NCBI RefSeq assembly: GCF_945957265.1
Contig: NZ_CAMFKO010000007.1
Span: forward strand, 50,868 to 114,867
Reading direction: 5' to 3'
Length of the DNA stretch: 64,000 nt
Source: an uncultured Dechloromonas sp.
GTDB lineage: Bacteria; Pseudomonadota; Gammaproteobacteria; Burkholderiales; Rhodocyclaceae
In this document: piece by piece, positions 12,476-20,344 of the stretch
Position numbering within the stretch: the first letter of the stretch is position 1
How the letters are laid out: every line of letters starts with the position of its first letter
Program-made: the position numbers and the translations under genes
Notes under the pieces: generated by a model
What the model was told of the DNA's origin: nothing
Database searches by the model: none
The model's input: only the letters and a program-made list of their open reading frames with translations

Positions 12476-12919
12476 ATGCCGGGAACCGTTCGCCTTCACC
12501 GCGTACTGAAAGCGCCCGCCGAGCGCCTGTATCGCGCCTTCACAACCGCCGAGGCGATGGCCAAATGGCTGCCGCCGCACGGTTTCACATGCACCGTACA
12601 CCATCTGGAGGCGCGGGTCGGCGGGACATTCCGGATGTCGTTCAGCAGCTTTTCGACGCAACAAGGCCACAGTTTCGGCGGGGAATACCTCGAACTCGTT
12701 CCCGACCGTCTGCTGCGCTACACCGACCGCTTCGACGATCCCAACCTGCCCGGCGTCCTGCAAGTCACCGTGACGCTGACGCCGGTACTGTGCGGCACCG
12801 AACTCCACATCGTGCAGGAAGGCATCCCCGATGCGATCCCGGTCGAGATGTGCTACCTCGGCTGGCAGGAATCGCTGACGCAACTGGCGGCGCTGGTCGA
12901 GCCGGAAATTCCGCAGTAA
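12476..12919 (+). CDS. SRPBCC/AHSA1-family protein
   Basis: 147 aa. START-like fold with the family opening VRLHRVLKAPAERLYRAFTTAEAMAKWLPP and a C-terminal helix containing GWQESLTQLAALVE. Members bind hydrophobic ligands or act as Hsp90 activator-like proteins; the role here is unknown. The start is the second ATG (12476); the ATG 5 bp earlier opens a 12-codon dead end. GGAGAG at 12462-12467 is the ribosome site. Confidence 0.82.
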   Translation: MPGTVRLHRVLKAPAERLYRAFTTAEAMAKWLPPHGFTCTVHHLEARVGGTFRMSFSSFSTQQGHSFGGEYLELVPDRLLRYTDRFDDPNLPGVLQVTVTLTPVLCGTELHIVQEGIPDAIPVEMCYLGWQESLTQLAALVEPEIPQ

Positions 12920-13015
12920 CGCCCCGTTCCGGGATGATTGCCATGCACCAACCCAGACCCAGCGGCAGCGAACCGGCCGGTTGCGCGCCAGCGGCTTGAA
13001 ACGGGGAATACGCCA

Positions 13016-13675
13016 GTGCCGCCCACCTTCCTCGATCACATCACGCTGACCGCCCCGTCTCTCGAGGCGGGAAGCGATTTCGTTCGCGACGTGCTGGGTG
13101 TCGCGCCGCAAGACGGAGGCGAGCACCCGCGCATGGGAACGCACAATCGCCTTTTGCGCCTCGGCGAGTCGATGTTTCTCGAAGTGATCGCGATCAACCC
13201 CTCGGCCGTCGCCCCCGGTCGCCCCCGCTGGTTCGCACTCGACACGCTGACACCGCAATCGGTGCCGACACTGTCGACCTGGGTGGTCCGCACGACGGAT
13301 ATTCGAAGCACGCTGACGGCTTCGCCGGAGGACCTGGGCAAGGTCGAGCCGATGAGTCGCGGCGCACTCGACTGGCTGATCACCATCCCCGAGGACGGTT
13401 CGCTGCCGTTGGCCGGCCTTGCCCCGACGCTGATCGAATGGTCGGCCGCCGGGCACCCGGCCGCCAGACTCACCGATCACCATCTGCGCCTTACGAAGCT
13501 GGAGCTGTTCTCACCGCAACCCGAGCGCATCGAACGCCTGCTGCTGGCGCTGGAAATCGAAGCTCCAGTATTGGTACGGAGAGGCCCCGCCGCACGGCTC
13601 GTCGCCCATATCGCCACGCCGCAAGGCCTTCGCCTGCTATCCTCCCCGGGCGCACCCGGCAGCACCAGCGCCTGA
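13016..13675 (+). CDS. Glyoxalase-like domain protein
   Basis: 219 aa. FLDHITLTAPSLEAGSDFVRDVLGV followed by GGEHPRMGTHNRLLRLGESMFLEVIAIN matches the glyoxalase-like domain family (Pfam Glyoxalase_3 type). GTG 13016 is taken as the start: a GGGGA ribosome site precedes it and the conserved fold begins six residues in. It ends 4 bp before the cupin gene, so the two are probably co-translated. Substrate unknown. Confidence 0.7.
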   Translation: MPPTFLDHITLTAPSLEAGSDFVRDVLGVAPQDGGEHPRMGTHNRLLRLGESMFLEVIAINPSAVAPGRPRWFALDTLTPQSVPTLSTWVVRTTDIRSTLTASPEDLGKVEPMSRGALDWLITIPEDGSLPLAGLAPTLIEWSAAGHPAARLTDHHLRLTKLELFSPQPERIERLLLALEIEAPVLVRRGPAARLVAHIATPQGLRLLSSPGAPGSTSA

Positions 13676-13679
13676 CCCC

Positions 13680-14027
13680 ATGTCCGCCAATCCCCCGCGC
13701 ACCATGAATCTTGACGGCGTAGTCGCCGCGCACTGGCGCGACGCCCCCCCCAAAACCCTGGCCCATCCGGGCTTCAGCACGCGCCTGCTGTGGTCGCAGG
13801 CGGACGGGCGCAAGGCGCTGATGTTCGAGATTGCGCCCGGCGCCGTCTACCCCGAACTCGATGTGCACTCTCCCGGCCCGGAAGAGGTGTTCGTGGTATC
13901 CGGCACTTTTTGCGACGGGCAAAACAGCTACCCGGCCGGCACCTTCATTCACCATCCCGCCGGCACGTCGCATATACCGCAGTCGCAGGAAGGCTGCGTA
14001 CTATTCGTGTTTTTCCCCGAAGGCTGA
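13680..14027 (+). CDS. Cupin-domain protein (ChrR-like)
   Basis: 115 aa, a single cupin barrel. Motif 1 is represented by YPELDVHSPGPEEVFVVSG and motif 2 by YPAGTFIHHPAGTSHIPQS. The His/Glu pattern could bind one metal. The size and HHPAGTSH motif resemble the C-terminal cupin of anti-sigma factor ChrR, but the zinc-binding N-terminal domain is absent, so anti-sigma activity is unlikely. Confidence 0.75.
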   Translation: MSANPPRTMNLDGVVAAHWRDAPPKTLAHPGFSTRLLWSQADGRKALMFEIAPGAVYPELDVHSPGPEEVFVVSGTFCDGQNSYPAGTFIHHPAGTSHIPQSQEGCVLFVFFPEG

Positions 14028-14070
14028 TCCCGAGCCGGGATTTGCCGTCGCACCAAAGGAGCCCGCAACA

Positions 14071-14289
14071 ATGCGTGGAAAATGTCCGCCCGTCGCCTGT
14101 CTTACCCTGGCCGTCGCACTGCTGGCAGCGCAAGGCTGCACGACCGAGCAGTGGTACAACGCCGCCAACCAGTCGTCCGAGCATCACTGCCGCAAGCAGC
14201 CGCCCGGCGAGAGCCAGAAGTGCCTGGACGAGCTCAACAAGAAGAGCTATGGCGAATACGAGAAGGAGCGCGCCGCGCAAAAGCAGTAG
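14071..14289 (+). CDS. Small putative lipoprotein
   Basis: 72 aa, not recognised. Signal peptide with a lipobox-like LLAAQGC putting the lipidated Cys at position 23. The mature part is short and charged (SEHHCRKQPPGESQKC, then KKSYGEYEKERAAQK). ATG 14071 follows AAAGGAG at 14055-14061. It sits between the cupin gene and a LysR gene. Confidence 0.65.
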   Translation: MRGKCPPVACLTLAVALLAAQGCTTEQWYNAANQSSEHHCRKQPPGESQKCLDELNKKSYGEYEKERAAQKQ

Positions 14290-14313
14290 CCCGATTGCCG
14301 GCACCGCGCTCCC

Positions 14314-15186
14314 ATGCACGACCTTCCACCGCTCCACGCGCTGCCCGCCTTCGAAGCCGCCGCCCGCCTGGGCAGCTTTCAGGCGGCGGCAGCGGCGCTG
14401 CACCTGACGCCGTCGGCGATCAGCCACCGCATACGCCAGCTTGAAACGCACCTCGGGCAGGACTTGTTCGAGCGGCGGCACCGGGCCATCGCGCTGACGC
14501 CGGCCGGGCGGCGCTATCTGGCCGTGGTGCGCGACGCCTTGCTGCGCCTCGACGAGGCCAGCGCCGTGCTGCGCGCGCCGAAGCGGGAGCGCCTGCGCAT
14601 TTCGGCGGCGCCGGCACTGGGCAGCACCTGGCTGGTGTCGCGCGTCGCCGCGTACCAGGCCGGCCATCCGACCGTCGAATTCAGCCTGGCCACCGCCACC
14701 GGCCTGGGACCGCTGCTCAACGGCGAAGCCGATATCGGCCTGCGTTACGGCGAGGAGGAATGGCCAGGGCTGCTGGCCTGGAAACTGTTCGAGGAGCGGG
14801 TATTCCCGGTGTGCAGCCCGGCCCTGGCCGCCGACCTGAAGCACCCCGACGACCTGGACGGGAAACACCTGCTGCGCCACCCCCTGCTGTCCTGGCAGCG
14901 CTGGTTCGCCGCCGCCGGGCTGAGCCGTCCCGAACCGGTCGCCGGAGCTTGGTACGAGGATGCCCTGCTGATGCTGGAGGGCGCCGTGGTCGGTCATGGC
15001 ATCGCCCTGATGGCAGGCAGCCTGGCCGCCCCCTACGTGGCCGACGGCCGTCTCGTCCGTCCCTTCGCCGAGGATTGCGCCGACCGCAGCTTCTATGTCG
15101 TCGCCCCACCCGCCATCCAGGAACGCCCGGCGGCGATGGCCTTCATCCGCTGGCTGGTGCGCGGGGCGCACGATATCGCCGGCTAG
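14314..15186 (+). CDS. LysR-family regulator (GcvA-like)
   Basis: 290 aa. N-terminal winged helix LPAFEAAARLGSFQAAAAALHLTPSAISHRIRQLE (about 7-41), then a substrate-binding domain (about 90-285). The N-terminal order and spacing resemble GcvA-type regulators. The following aminotransferase gene is co-directional but 235 bp away with a hairpin between, so a regulatory link is possible but not shown. Confidence 0.88.
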   Translation: MHDLPPLHALPAFEAAARLGSFQAAAAALHLTPSAISHRIRQLETHLGQDLFERRHRAIALTPAGRRYLAVVRDALLRLDEASAVLRAPKRERLRISAAPALGSTWLVSRVAAYQAGHPTVEFSLATATGLGPLLNGEADIGLRYGEEEWPGLLAWKLFEERVFPVCSPALAADLKHPDDLDGKHLLRHPLLSWQRWFAAAGLSRPEPVAGAWYEDALLMLEGAVVGHGIALMAGSLAAPYVADGRLVRPFAEDCADRSFYVVAPPAIQERPAAMAFIRWLVRGAHDIAG

Positions 15187-15350
15187 GCAGACGCCTGCCG
15201 GGCCCGCCGCCTCCCGGGCGGCGACAGGTGAATCCAATTCATCCAAACCCGCTTCAATTCGTTTGAGCGCAAGCCCGCCGACCGGCACGCTTGCCGTACC
15301 GCCTTCTTCCGTCCGCGCCCCGCCTACCCGGCGACGGCCGCCCCGGGACC

Positions 15351-15399
15351 GGCACACCCCACCCCCGGTGTGCCGCCACGGCCGCTCAGGCGGCCTTTT
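15351..15399 (+). terminator. Two hairpins with T-run in the aminotransferase leader
   Basis: A stem CGGCACACC / GGTGTGCCG (about 15351-15376) is followed by GGCCGC-TCAG-GCGGCC (15380-15395) and TTTTC. The second looks like an intrinsic terminator only about 22 nt upstream of the aminotransferase start. It could end LysR transcription or act as an attenuator. No convincing leader peptide was found in 15187-15350, which otherwise shows nothing recognisable. Confidence 0.5.
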
Positions 15400-15421
15400 C
15401 ACGGATCCAAGGAGAACGACC

Positions 15422-16336
15422 ATGCAAGACCGCGACGGTTACATCTGGCTCGATGGCCAGTGGCTGCCCTGGCGCGAGGCGAAAGTGCACGCGCTGACCC
15501 ATACCCTGCATTACGGCTACGGCTGCTTCGAAGGCATCCGCGCCTACGAAACGGCCGACGGCCCGGCCATCTTCCGGCTCGACGAACACCTGCGCCGGCT
15601 CGAGGATTCGGCGCACATCCTCGCCATCGACCTGCCGGTGGGCCGCGCCGCGCTGGCCACGGCCTGCCGCGAGGCGGTGAGCCGCAACGCGCTGCGCAGC
15701 GCGTACATCCGGCCGCTGGTCTTTCTCGGCGCCGAAAAGCTCGGCGTCGATCCGGCCGGTGCCGACACCCACGTCATGGTCGCCGCCTGGCCATGGGGCG
15801 CCTACCTGGGCGGCAAGGCGCTCGCCGAGGGCGTCCGCGTCCGCGTTTCGTCCTACGCCCGCCATCATCCGAATGTGCAGATGTGCCGGGCCAAGGCGAT
15901 TTCGACCTACGCCAACTCCATCCTCGCCGTGCGCGAGGCCCGGCGCGACGGCTACGACGAGGCGCTGCTGCTCGATACCGAGGGCTACGTGGCGGAAGGG
16001 TCGAGCGAGAACGTGTTCATCGTTCGCGACGGCGAGTTGCTGCAACCGGAAACCACCTCGGCGCTCGACGGCATCACCCGTCGCACGGTGGAAACGCTGG
16101 CCCACGAAGCCGGGCTGACCGTGCGCGCCAAACGCATCACCCGCGACGAGGTGTATTGCGCCGACGAGGTCTTCCTGACCGGCACGGCCGCCGAAATCAC
16201 GCCGGTGATCGAAGTGGATCGCCGACGAATTGGATCGGGCGCCCCCGGGCCGGTCACCCGGCTGTTGCAGGCGCGTTATTTCGCCTGCGTAACGGGTGAA
16301 GATGCGACCCATGCCGGCTGGCTGACCGCGGCATGA
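15422..16336 (+). CDS. ilvE: Branched-chain amino acid aminotransferase (class IV)
   Basis: 304 aa PLP enzyme that transaminates Leu, Ile and Val with 2-oxoglutarate. The start of the fold IWLDGQWLPWREAKVHALTHTLHYGYGCFEGIRAY is typical. The PLP Lys is K158 (CRAKAISTYANS), and YVAEGSSENVF (about 188-198) holds the cofactor-binding Glu. GGAG at 15411-15414 precedes ATG 15422. The neighbouring EamA exporter on the other strand may relate to amino-acid homeostasis. Confidence 0.9.
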   Translation: MQDRDGYIWLDGQWLPWREAKVHALTHTLHYGYGCFEGIRAYETADGPAIFRLDEHLRRLEDSAHILAIDLPVGRAALATACREAVSRNALRSAYIRPLVFLGAEKLGVDPAGADTHVMVAAWPWGAYLGGKALAEGVRVRVSSYARHHPNVQMCRAKAISTYANSILAVREARRDGYDEALLLDTEGYVAEGSSENVFIVRDGELLQPETTSALDGITRRTVETLAHEAGLTVRAKRITRDEVYCADEVFLTGTAAEITPVIEVDRRRIGSGAPGPVTRLLQARYFACVTGEDATHAGWLTAA

Positions 16337-16375
16337 GAAATCCGGGGCCGGACGCGCCGGCCCCGGCAACCATCA

Positions 16376-17260
16376 TCAGGCCCGCCGGCGAAAGCCGGCG
16401 AGCATCTCCCATTGGTGCACGCTCAGGCCGAGCAGGATCAGCGCCGTGCCGATCCACAGGCGGAGGCCGATGGTTTCGCCGTTGAACCAGTTGCCGAGCA
16501 GCAGCGCGATGACCGGGGTGATCAGCGTGATGAGCGCCACCTTCGAGGTTTCGAGATGCTTGATCACGTAGTAGTACAGCGCGAAGCCGATCACCGACCC
16601 GAAAATGCCGAGATAGGCGATGGCCGCCCCGGCGCGCGGCGGCACGACGGCCGGCAGCTGGCCGTCGCTCAACCACCAGACCAGCCCGAACAGCGGCAGC
16701 GAAACGCTCAGCGAGCCGACCGTGGTCGCCAGCGGCGGGCTGTCGTCGCCGATTTGCTTGAGCCACACCATGCCGCCCGAGTACAGCGTCACCGCGCACA
16801 GCACGGCGAGCAACCCGGCCAGCGCGTCTGCGTGCCCCAGGCTGTCGCCGTGGATGAAGATCGTCGCCAGGCCGACGGCGCCGAGCAACATGCCGCACAG
16901 CTTGAGCGGTGTCAGCGAGCGCTCGCCGACGAACAGCGCGCCCAGGATGGCGGCGGCCAGCGGCGACAAGCCGAAGAGCACGGAAATCAGCCCGGAATGC
17001 ACATAGCGGGCACCCCAGTAGGTGAAGATCATGCCGCCGAAAAGCGCCAGACCGCCGACCAAGTAGGCACGGCAGGCCCGCCGGTGCAGCGGAAAACGAA
17101 TGCGCCACAAGGCCATGAGCAACCCGGCGACGACGACGCCGATCAGCATGCGCGCGAACACGGCCAGCGCGAAGCCGACGCCTTGCGTGCTCCACTGGAT
17201 GGCGAGCGGGGTGGTGGACCAGATCAGGATGATGCCGAGGTAGGCAAGGGGGACGGACAT
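16376..17260 (-). CDS. EamA/DMT-family exporter with regulated leader
   Basis: 294 aa with ten hydrophobic helices in two EamA repeats (LAYLGIILIWSTTPLAIQW at the start; second repeat ends LITPVIALLLGNWFNGETIG). Probably exports a small metabolite or amino acid; substrate unknown. Its roughly 250-nt leader contains a 32-codon ORF, an 11-bp terminator hairpin and a second 13-codon ORF, suggesting attenuation. It is convergent with the aminotransferase gene (39-bp gap). Confidence 0.87.
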   Translation of the reverse strand: MSVPLAYLGIILIWSTTPLAIQWSTQGVGFALAVFARMLIGVVVAGLLMALWRIRFPLHRRACRAYLVGGLALFGGMIFTYWGARYVHSGLISVLFGLSPLAAAILGALFVGERSLTPLKLCGMLLGAVGLATIFIHGDSLGHADALAGLLAVLCAVTLYSGGMVWLKQIGDDSPPLATTVGSLSVSLPLFGLVWWLSDGQLPAVVPPRAGAAIAYLGIFGSVIGFALYYYVIKHLETSKVALITLITPVIALLLGNWFNGETIGLRLWIGTALILLGLSVHQWEMLAGFRRRA

Positions 17261-17273
17261 GCGATTCTCCGGT

Positions 17274-17315
17274 TCAGGTCGCGGGAGGTGACGGGGGATG
17301 CGAGGCGGCGATCAT
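17274..17315 (-). CDS. Mini-ORF in exporter leader (13 aa)
   Basis: ATG at 17315 with a strong ribosome site (AAAGGAG about 5 nt upstream) encodes MIAASHPPSPPAT and stops 14 bases before the exporter start. The Pro-rich peptide (PP-S-PP) could stall ribosomes, and its stop-to-start spacing would suit translational coupling. Not a conventional protein gene. Confidence 0.4.
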   Translation of the reverse strand: MIAASHPPSPPAT

Positions 17316-17355
17316 GGCCACTCCTTTAGGCACGGGATGGAACGACAGAAAACAA

Positions 17356-17385
17356 AAAGGCCGCGGTTTCTACGCCGCGGCCTTT
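17356..17385 (-). terminator. Attenuator-like terminator in exporter leader
   Basis: An 11-bp perfect stem (AAAGGCCGCGG / CCGCGGCCTTT) with an 8-nt loop. On the minus strand it is followed by a T-run (TTTTTGTT), so it acts in the direction of the exporter gene. It lies about 24 bp after the stop of the 32-codon leader ORF and 96 bp before the exporter start. Confidence 0.75.
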
Positions 17386-17408
17386 GGATGAAATCGGAAT
17401 GAAGACGA

Positions 17409-17507
17409 CTAATCCACCGCAGGCCCCGGACAAACGGCAATGCGCCATGCGCGCAGGATGCGGCAGGGCAGCAGGTTCAGCGTAAAGGTGGCGTGCGGTC
17501 GAATCAT
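17409..17507 (-). CDS. Putative leader peptide ORF (32 aa)
   Basis: A 32-codon ORF begins MIRPHATFTLNLLPCRILRA and ends WRIAVCPGPAVD, just upstream of the terminator hairpin. A possible promoter (TTGACG at 17538-17543, CAAAAT at 17514-17519, 18-nt spacer) puts the start codon within about 10 nt of the transcript start. It is not dominated by one regulatory residue, though Leu, Ile, Arg and one Trp cluster in LLPCRILRAWRI. A role in attenuation is inferred from position. Confidence 0.45.
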   Translation of the reverse strand: MIRPHATFTLNLLPCRILRAWRIAVCPGPAVD

Positions 17508-17657
17508 GGCCTTATTTTGGCGGCATATTGTGCAGTGCGTCAAGCCACCCCTCGCCCGATCATGGCGGCCGCGGATGCCGGGCGCCTCGCGGGAAGAATG
17601 CCCCGGCACGGCGGAAAAGGTTTAACATTAGCGTTTTCTGATTTACCGGAGCGCACC

Positions 17658-18224
17658 ATGAAATTCCTCCTTCCCGCCACCCTGCTGATGGCCGCTTTGC
17701 CGAGCTTCGCGCAGGACCTGGCCGCACTGACCGCCGAGACGAAAAAGACCGTTCTGCCGGTCGTTCCCAAGGTGGTCAATGCCATGCAGGATGCCGTCGC
17801 GGACAAGGGCGTGGCCGGCGCCATTCCCGTCTGCAAGGAGCAGGCTCCCGCACTGATCAAGGAAAAGCGCCAGGAAACCGGCTGGGACATCCGCCGCGTC
17901 AGCCTCAGGACGCGCAACGCAGAACGCGCCACCCCCGACCTCTGGGAAGCCCGCCAGCTGGCTGATTTCAACATCCGCGCCGCCCAGGGCGAGAAGATCG
18001 ACAGCCTCGAAAAAAGCGAGATCGTGAGCATCGATGGCAAGCCGGTCCTGCGTTACATGAAGGCGCTGCCGGTCGGCGATGTCTGCCTCAAGTGCCACGG
18101 CCCGGCCGAGACGCTCGATGCCGGGCTGAAAAGCGTGCTCACGGCGGCCTATCCGCACGACCAGGCCACCGGCTACACCAAGGGACAGATTCGCGGCGCG
18201 CTGACGGTCAAGCGCCCGCTGTAA
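17658..18224 (+). CDS. DUF3365 (Tll0287-like) haem-binding protein
   Basis: 188 aa exported protein. Signal peptide MKFLLPATLLMAALPSFA; the DUF3365 domain ends with a c-type haem motif CLKCHG (C143, C146, H147). The family has a PAS-like fold with covalent haem and is thought to sense redox state or gases. A standalone protein with no attached kinase or cyclase, so it may be a soluble periplasmic cytochrome or sensor. It is 116 bp upstream of the TIR gene on the same strand. Confidence 0.85.
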   Translation: MKFLLPATLLMAALPSFAQDLAALTAETKKTVLPVVPKVVNAMQDAVADKGVAGAIPVCKEQAPALIKEKRQETGWDIRRVSLRTRNAERATPDLWEARQLADFNIRAAQGEKIDSLEKSEIVSIDGKPVLRYMKALPVGDVCLKCHGPAETLDAGLKSVLTAAYPHDQATGYTKGQIRGALTVKRPL

Positions 18225-18340
18225 TTTTCCGCCGCCGGAACCCGAACCGCATCGGCGCGCCAATGTCATAATGCGGCGACAATCCGCCCCGGGGACAACA
18301 CGCCCCCGGGGCCGTCGCTGCAGATGACCGGAGGCGCCCC

Positions 18341-19357
18341 ATGAGCACACGCATCTTCATCAGCTATCGCACCGCGGACGGCGTCGACAAGGCTACCGCC
18401 TTGGCGCGCGACCTCGGAGAAATATTCGGCGACGACGCGGTCTTCCTGGACAAGGACGACCTGCGCGGGGGAACGGCGTGGCGCCAGGAAATCGATCATG
18501 CGCTCGACGCCAGGCCCATCCTGCTCCTGCTCGTCACGCCGCAGCTCCTCAACGCTGTCGACGACCGGGGACAGGCCCGGATCGACGATGACGACGACCC
18601 CGTCCGCAAGGAACTGCAGGCTGCGCTGCAAGCCGGGGCAAGCATCATCCCGCTGCTGTGCGACGGGCTGGACGACGTACCCGACGCCGGCCGCCTGCCG
18701 GCCCCGTTCGACCGCATCGGCGACCTGACCTGGCGCAAGCTGCGGGCCTACGACTGGGACAACGACATCGAGCGCCTGAGCGACGATCTGAAGGCTTTCG
18801 GCATTCCGCCGAGCAAGCGGAACCGGCGCGCCGACGACGCCGCCCCGACGATGGCGCACTACGCCCGGACCCGGCGCCGGGTCATGCTCCTGGTCGCCGG
18901 CGTGAGCGGCGTGCTGGTGGCGGCGTACGCCTGGTGGCTACCGCGCGACGACGGCCCGGTGAATCTCGCCGGACGCTGGCAAGCCCAGCTCTGGCAGGGT
19001 GAAGTGGTCAGCGTCGAACTCGCGGAGCAAGGCCAGGCGGTGACCCTGGCCAGCGCCCCCGTCGCCATCGCCGACCGCCCGGACTGGGCCGAGTACCGCC
19101 GCTTCTGGAGCGAGCAGGGCAAGGGCGAGCTGACCGCCATCCGGTATCGCGGCGCGGGCAGGCGCATCGAGGCGCCGGGCGCCGCGGCGATACTGGACAT
19201 CGCCCTGGAGGTGCTGCCCGGCCCGGACGCGCCCCCGGTCGACAGCGGCAATCTCCGCCTGCACCTGGCGGCCGACGGCAAGACCCTGGCTGGCCGCATC
19301 TGGCTGAACAGCGCGCAGGCCGATCAGGCCGCCGTGCTGACGCGCCTGCCGCGCTAG
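18341..19357 (+). CDS. Membrane-anchored TIR-domain protein
   Basis: 338 aa. N-terminal TIR domain (about 4-155): RIFISYRTADG as box 1, VFLDKDDLRGGTAWRQEIDHAL, and a later IIPLLCDG strand. A basic stretch then leads to one membrane helix (181-200) and a C-terminal domain of about 135 aa beginning NLAGRWQAQLW, not recognised. TIR proteins can be scaffolds or NAD-cleaving effectors. Aligning by eye with SARM1 places Trp where the catalytic Glu is expected (E50 is three residues on), so NADase activity is uncertain. Confidence 0.75.
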   Translation: MSTRIFISYRTADGVDKATALARDLGEIFGDDAVFLDKDDLRGGTAWRQEIDHALDARPILLLLVTPQLLNAVDDRGQARIDDDDDPVRKELQAALQAGASIIPLLCDGLDDVPDAGRLPAPFDRIGDLTWRKLRAYDWDNDIERLSDDLKAFGIPPSKRNRRADDAAPTMAHYARTRRRVMLLVAGVSGVLVAAYAWWLPRDDGPVNLAGRWQAQLWQGEVVSVELAEQGQAVTLASAPVAIADRPDWAEYRRFWSEQGKGELTAIRYRGAGRRIEAPGAAAILDIALEVLPGPDAPPVDSGNLRLHLAADGKTLAGRIWLNSAQADQAAVLTRLPR

Positions 19358-19389
19358 CGGCAACGACCGGCGAGCGACGCCCGACGCTG

Positions 19390-20277
19390 TCAGGGCGCCG
19401 CTTTTCCGGCGAGATGCTCGAACAAGGCGCTGGCGGCCGAACTCAGCCCCTGCCGGGAACGGACGCAAAGCTGGAGGTCGCGCGGCGCCCACTCGTCGGC
19501 GATCTCGACCGTCGCCAACCCCGGAGAAGCCCGTGGCACCGCCGAGCGCGGCACCATGCCGAGGCCGACCCCGGCCGCCACCATGCGGCAGACGGCGTTG
19601 AAGCTGCGCACCTGGATGCGCACGTCGAGCCGGCCGCCGAGGCGGGCGGCGTGGTTCATCATGAAGGTATGGATGGCGCTGCCGGCATGCAGACAGACGA
19701 AGGGTTCGCCCAGCACCTCGGCGAAGGCGAGCGCCGGCCGTGCGGACAGCGGATGCGCGGCGGGAACGATGAGGACCAGGCGGTCGCGTCGATAGGGCTG
19801 GGTTTCGAGGCCGGCCAGGTTGCCTTCGGCGGCGACCACCCCGAGTTCCACCTGGCCGGCGGCCACCGCCTGGATGATCGCCGGGCTCGGCTGCTCCTCG
19901 AGGCTGATGCGCACCTGCGGGTGCTCGCGCAGGAAATCGCCGAGGTCTTCCGGCAGGAAGCAGTTGATGGCGTTGGTGTTGGCGAACACCGTCACCTGGC
20001 GGTGCAGGCCGCCGGCGTAGGGCGCCAGGTCGGCGTGCATCTGTTCGAGCTGGGCGAATACCTGGCGGGCGTGGCGGAGCAGCGATTCGCCGGCGGCCGT
20101 CGGCGTCAGGCCGCGCGCATGGCGGACAAAGAGCGGCACGCCGAGGGCCGCCTCGAGCTGCGTCAGGCGATGGCTGGCCGAGGAGGGCGCCAGATGGACC
20201 AGTTCGGCGGCCCGGGTCAGGCTGCCCGAATCGGCAATGGCCGCCACCAGCCGGAGGTCGGGCAGGTCGTAGCGCAT
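19390..20277 (-). CDS. LysR-family regulator
   Basis: 295 aa. Winged helix in MRYDLPDLRLVAAIADSGSL...HLAPSSASHRLTQLEAALGV, followed by a substrate-binding domain. The start at 20277 was chosen because the HTH begins there; an upstream in-frame ATG runs into the promoter region of the divergent exporter gene. The 67-bp divergent spacer, the usual LysR arrangement, suggests control of the adjacent EamA gene. Confidence 0.88.
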   Translation of the reverse strand: MRYDLPDLRLVAAIADSGSLTRAAELVHLAPSSASHRLTQLEAALGVPLFVRHARGLTPTAAGESLLRHARQVFAQLEQMHADLAPYAGGLHRQVTVFANTNAINCFLPEDLGDFLREHPQVRISLEEQPSPAIIQAVAAGQVELGVVAAEGNLAGLETQPYRRDRLVLIVPAAHPLSARPALAFAEVLGEPFVCLHAGSAIHTFMMNHAARLGGRLDVRIQVRSFNAVCRMVAAGVGLGMVPRSAVPRASPGLATVEIADEWAPRDLQLCVRSRQGLSSAASALFEHLAGKAAP

Positions 20278-20344
20278 GGTTTCGTCCCCATCGAATGCTG
20301 GTTTTGAATAATACCAATTGTCCGCCCGCCAGCCGGAGGTTTTA

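Noticed and set aside
18287..18311. GC hairpin before the TIR gene as a terminator
   Set aside because: No T-run follows on either strand; it may only be local GC symmetry.
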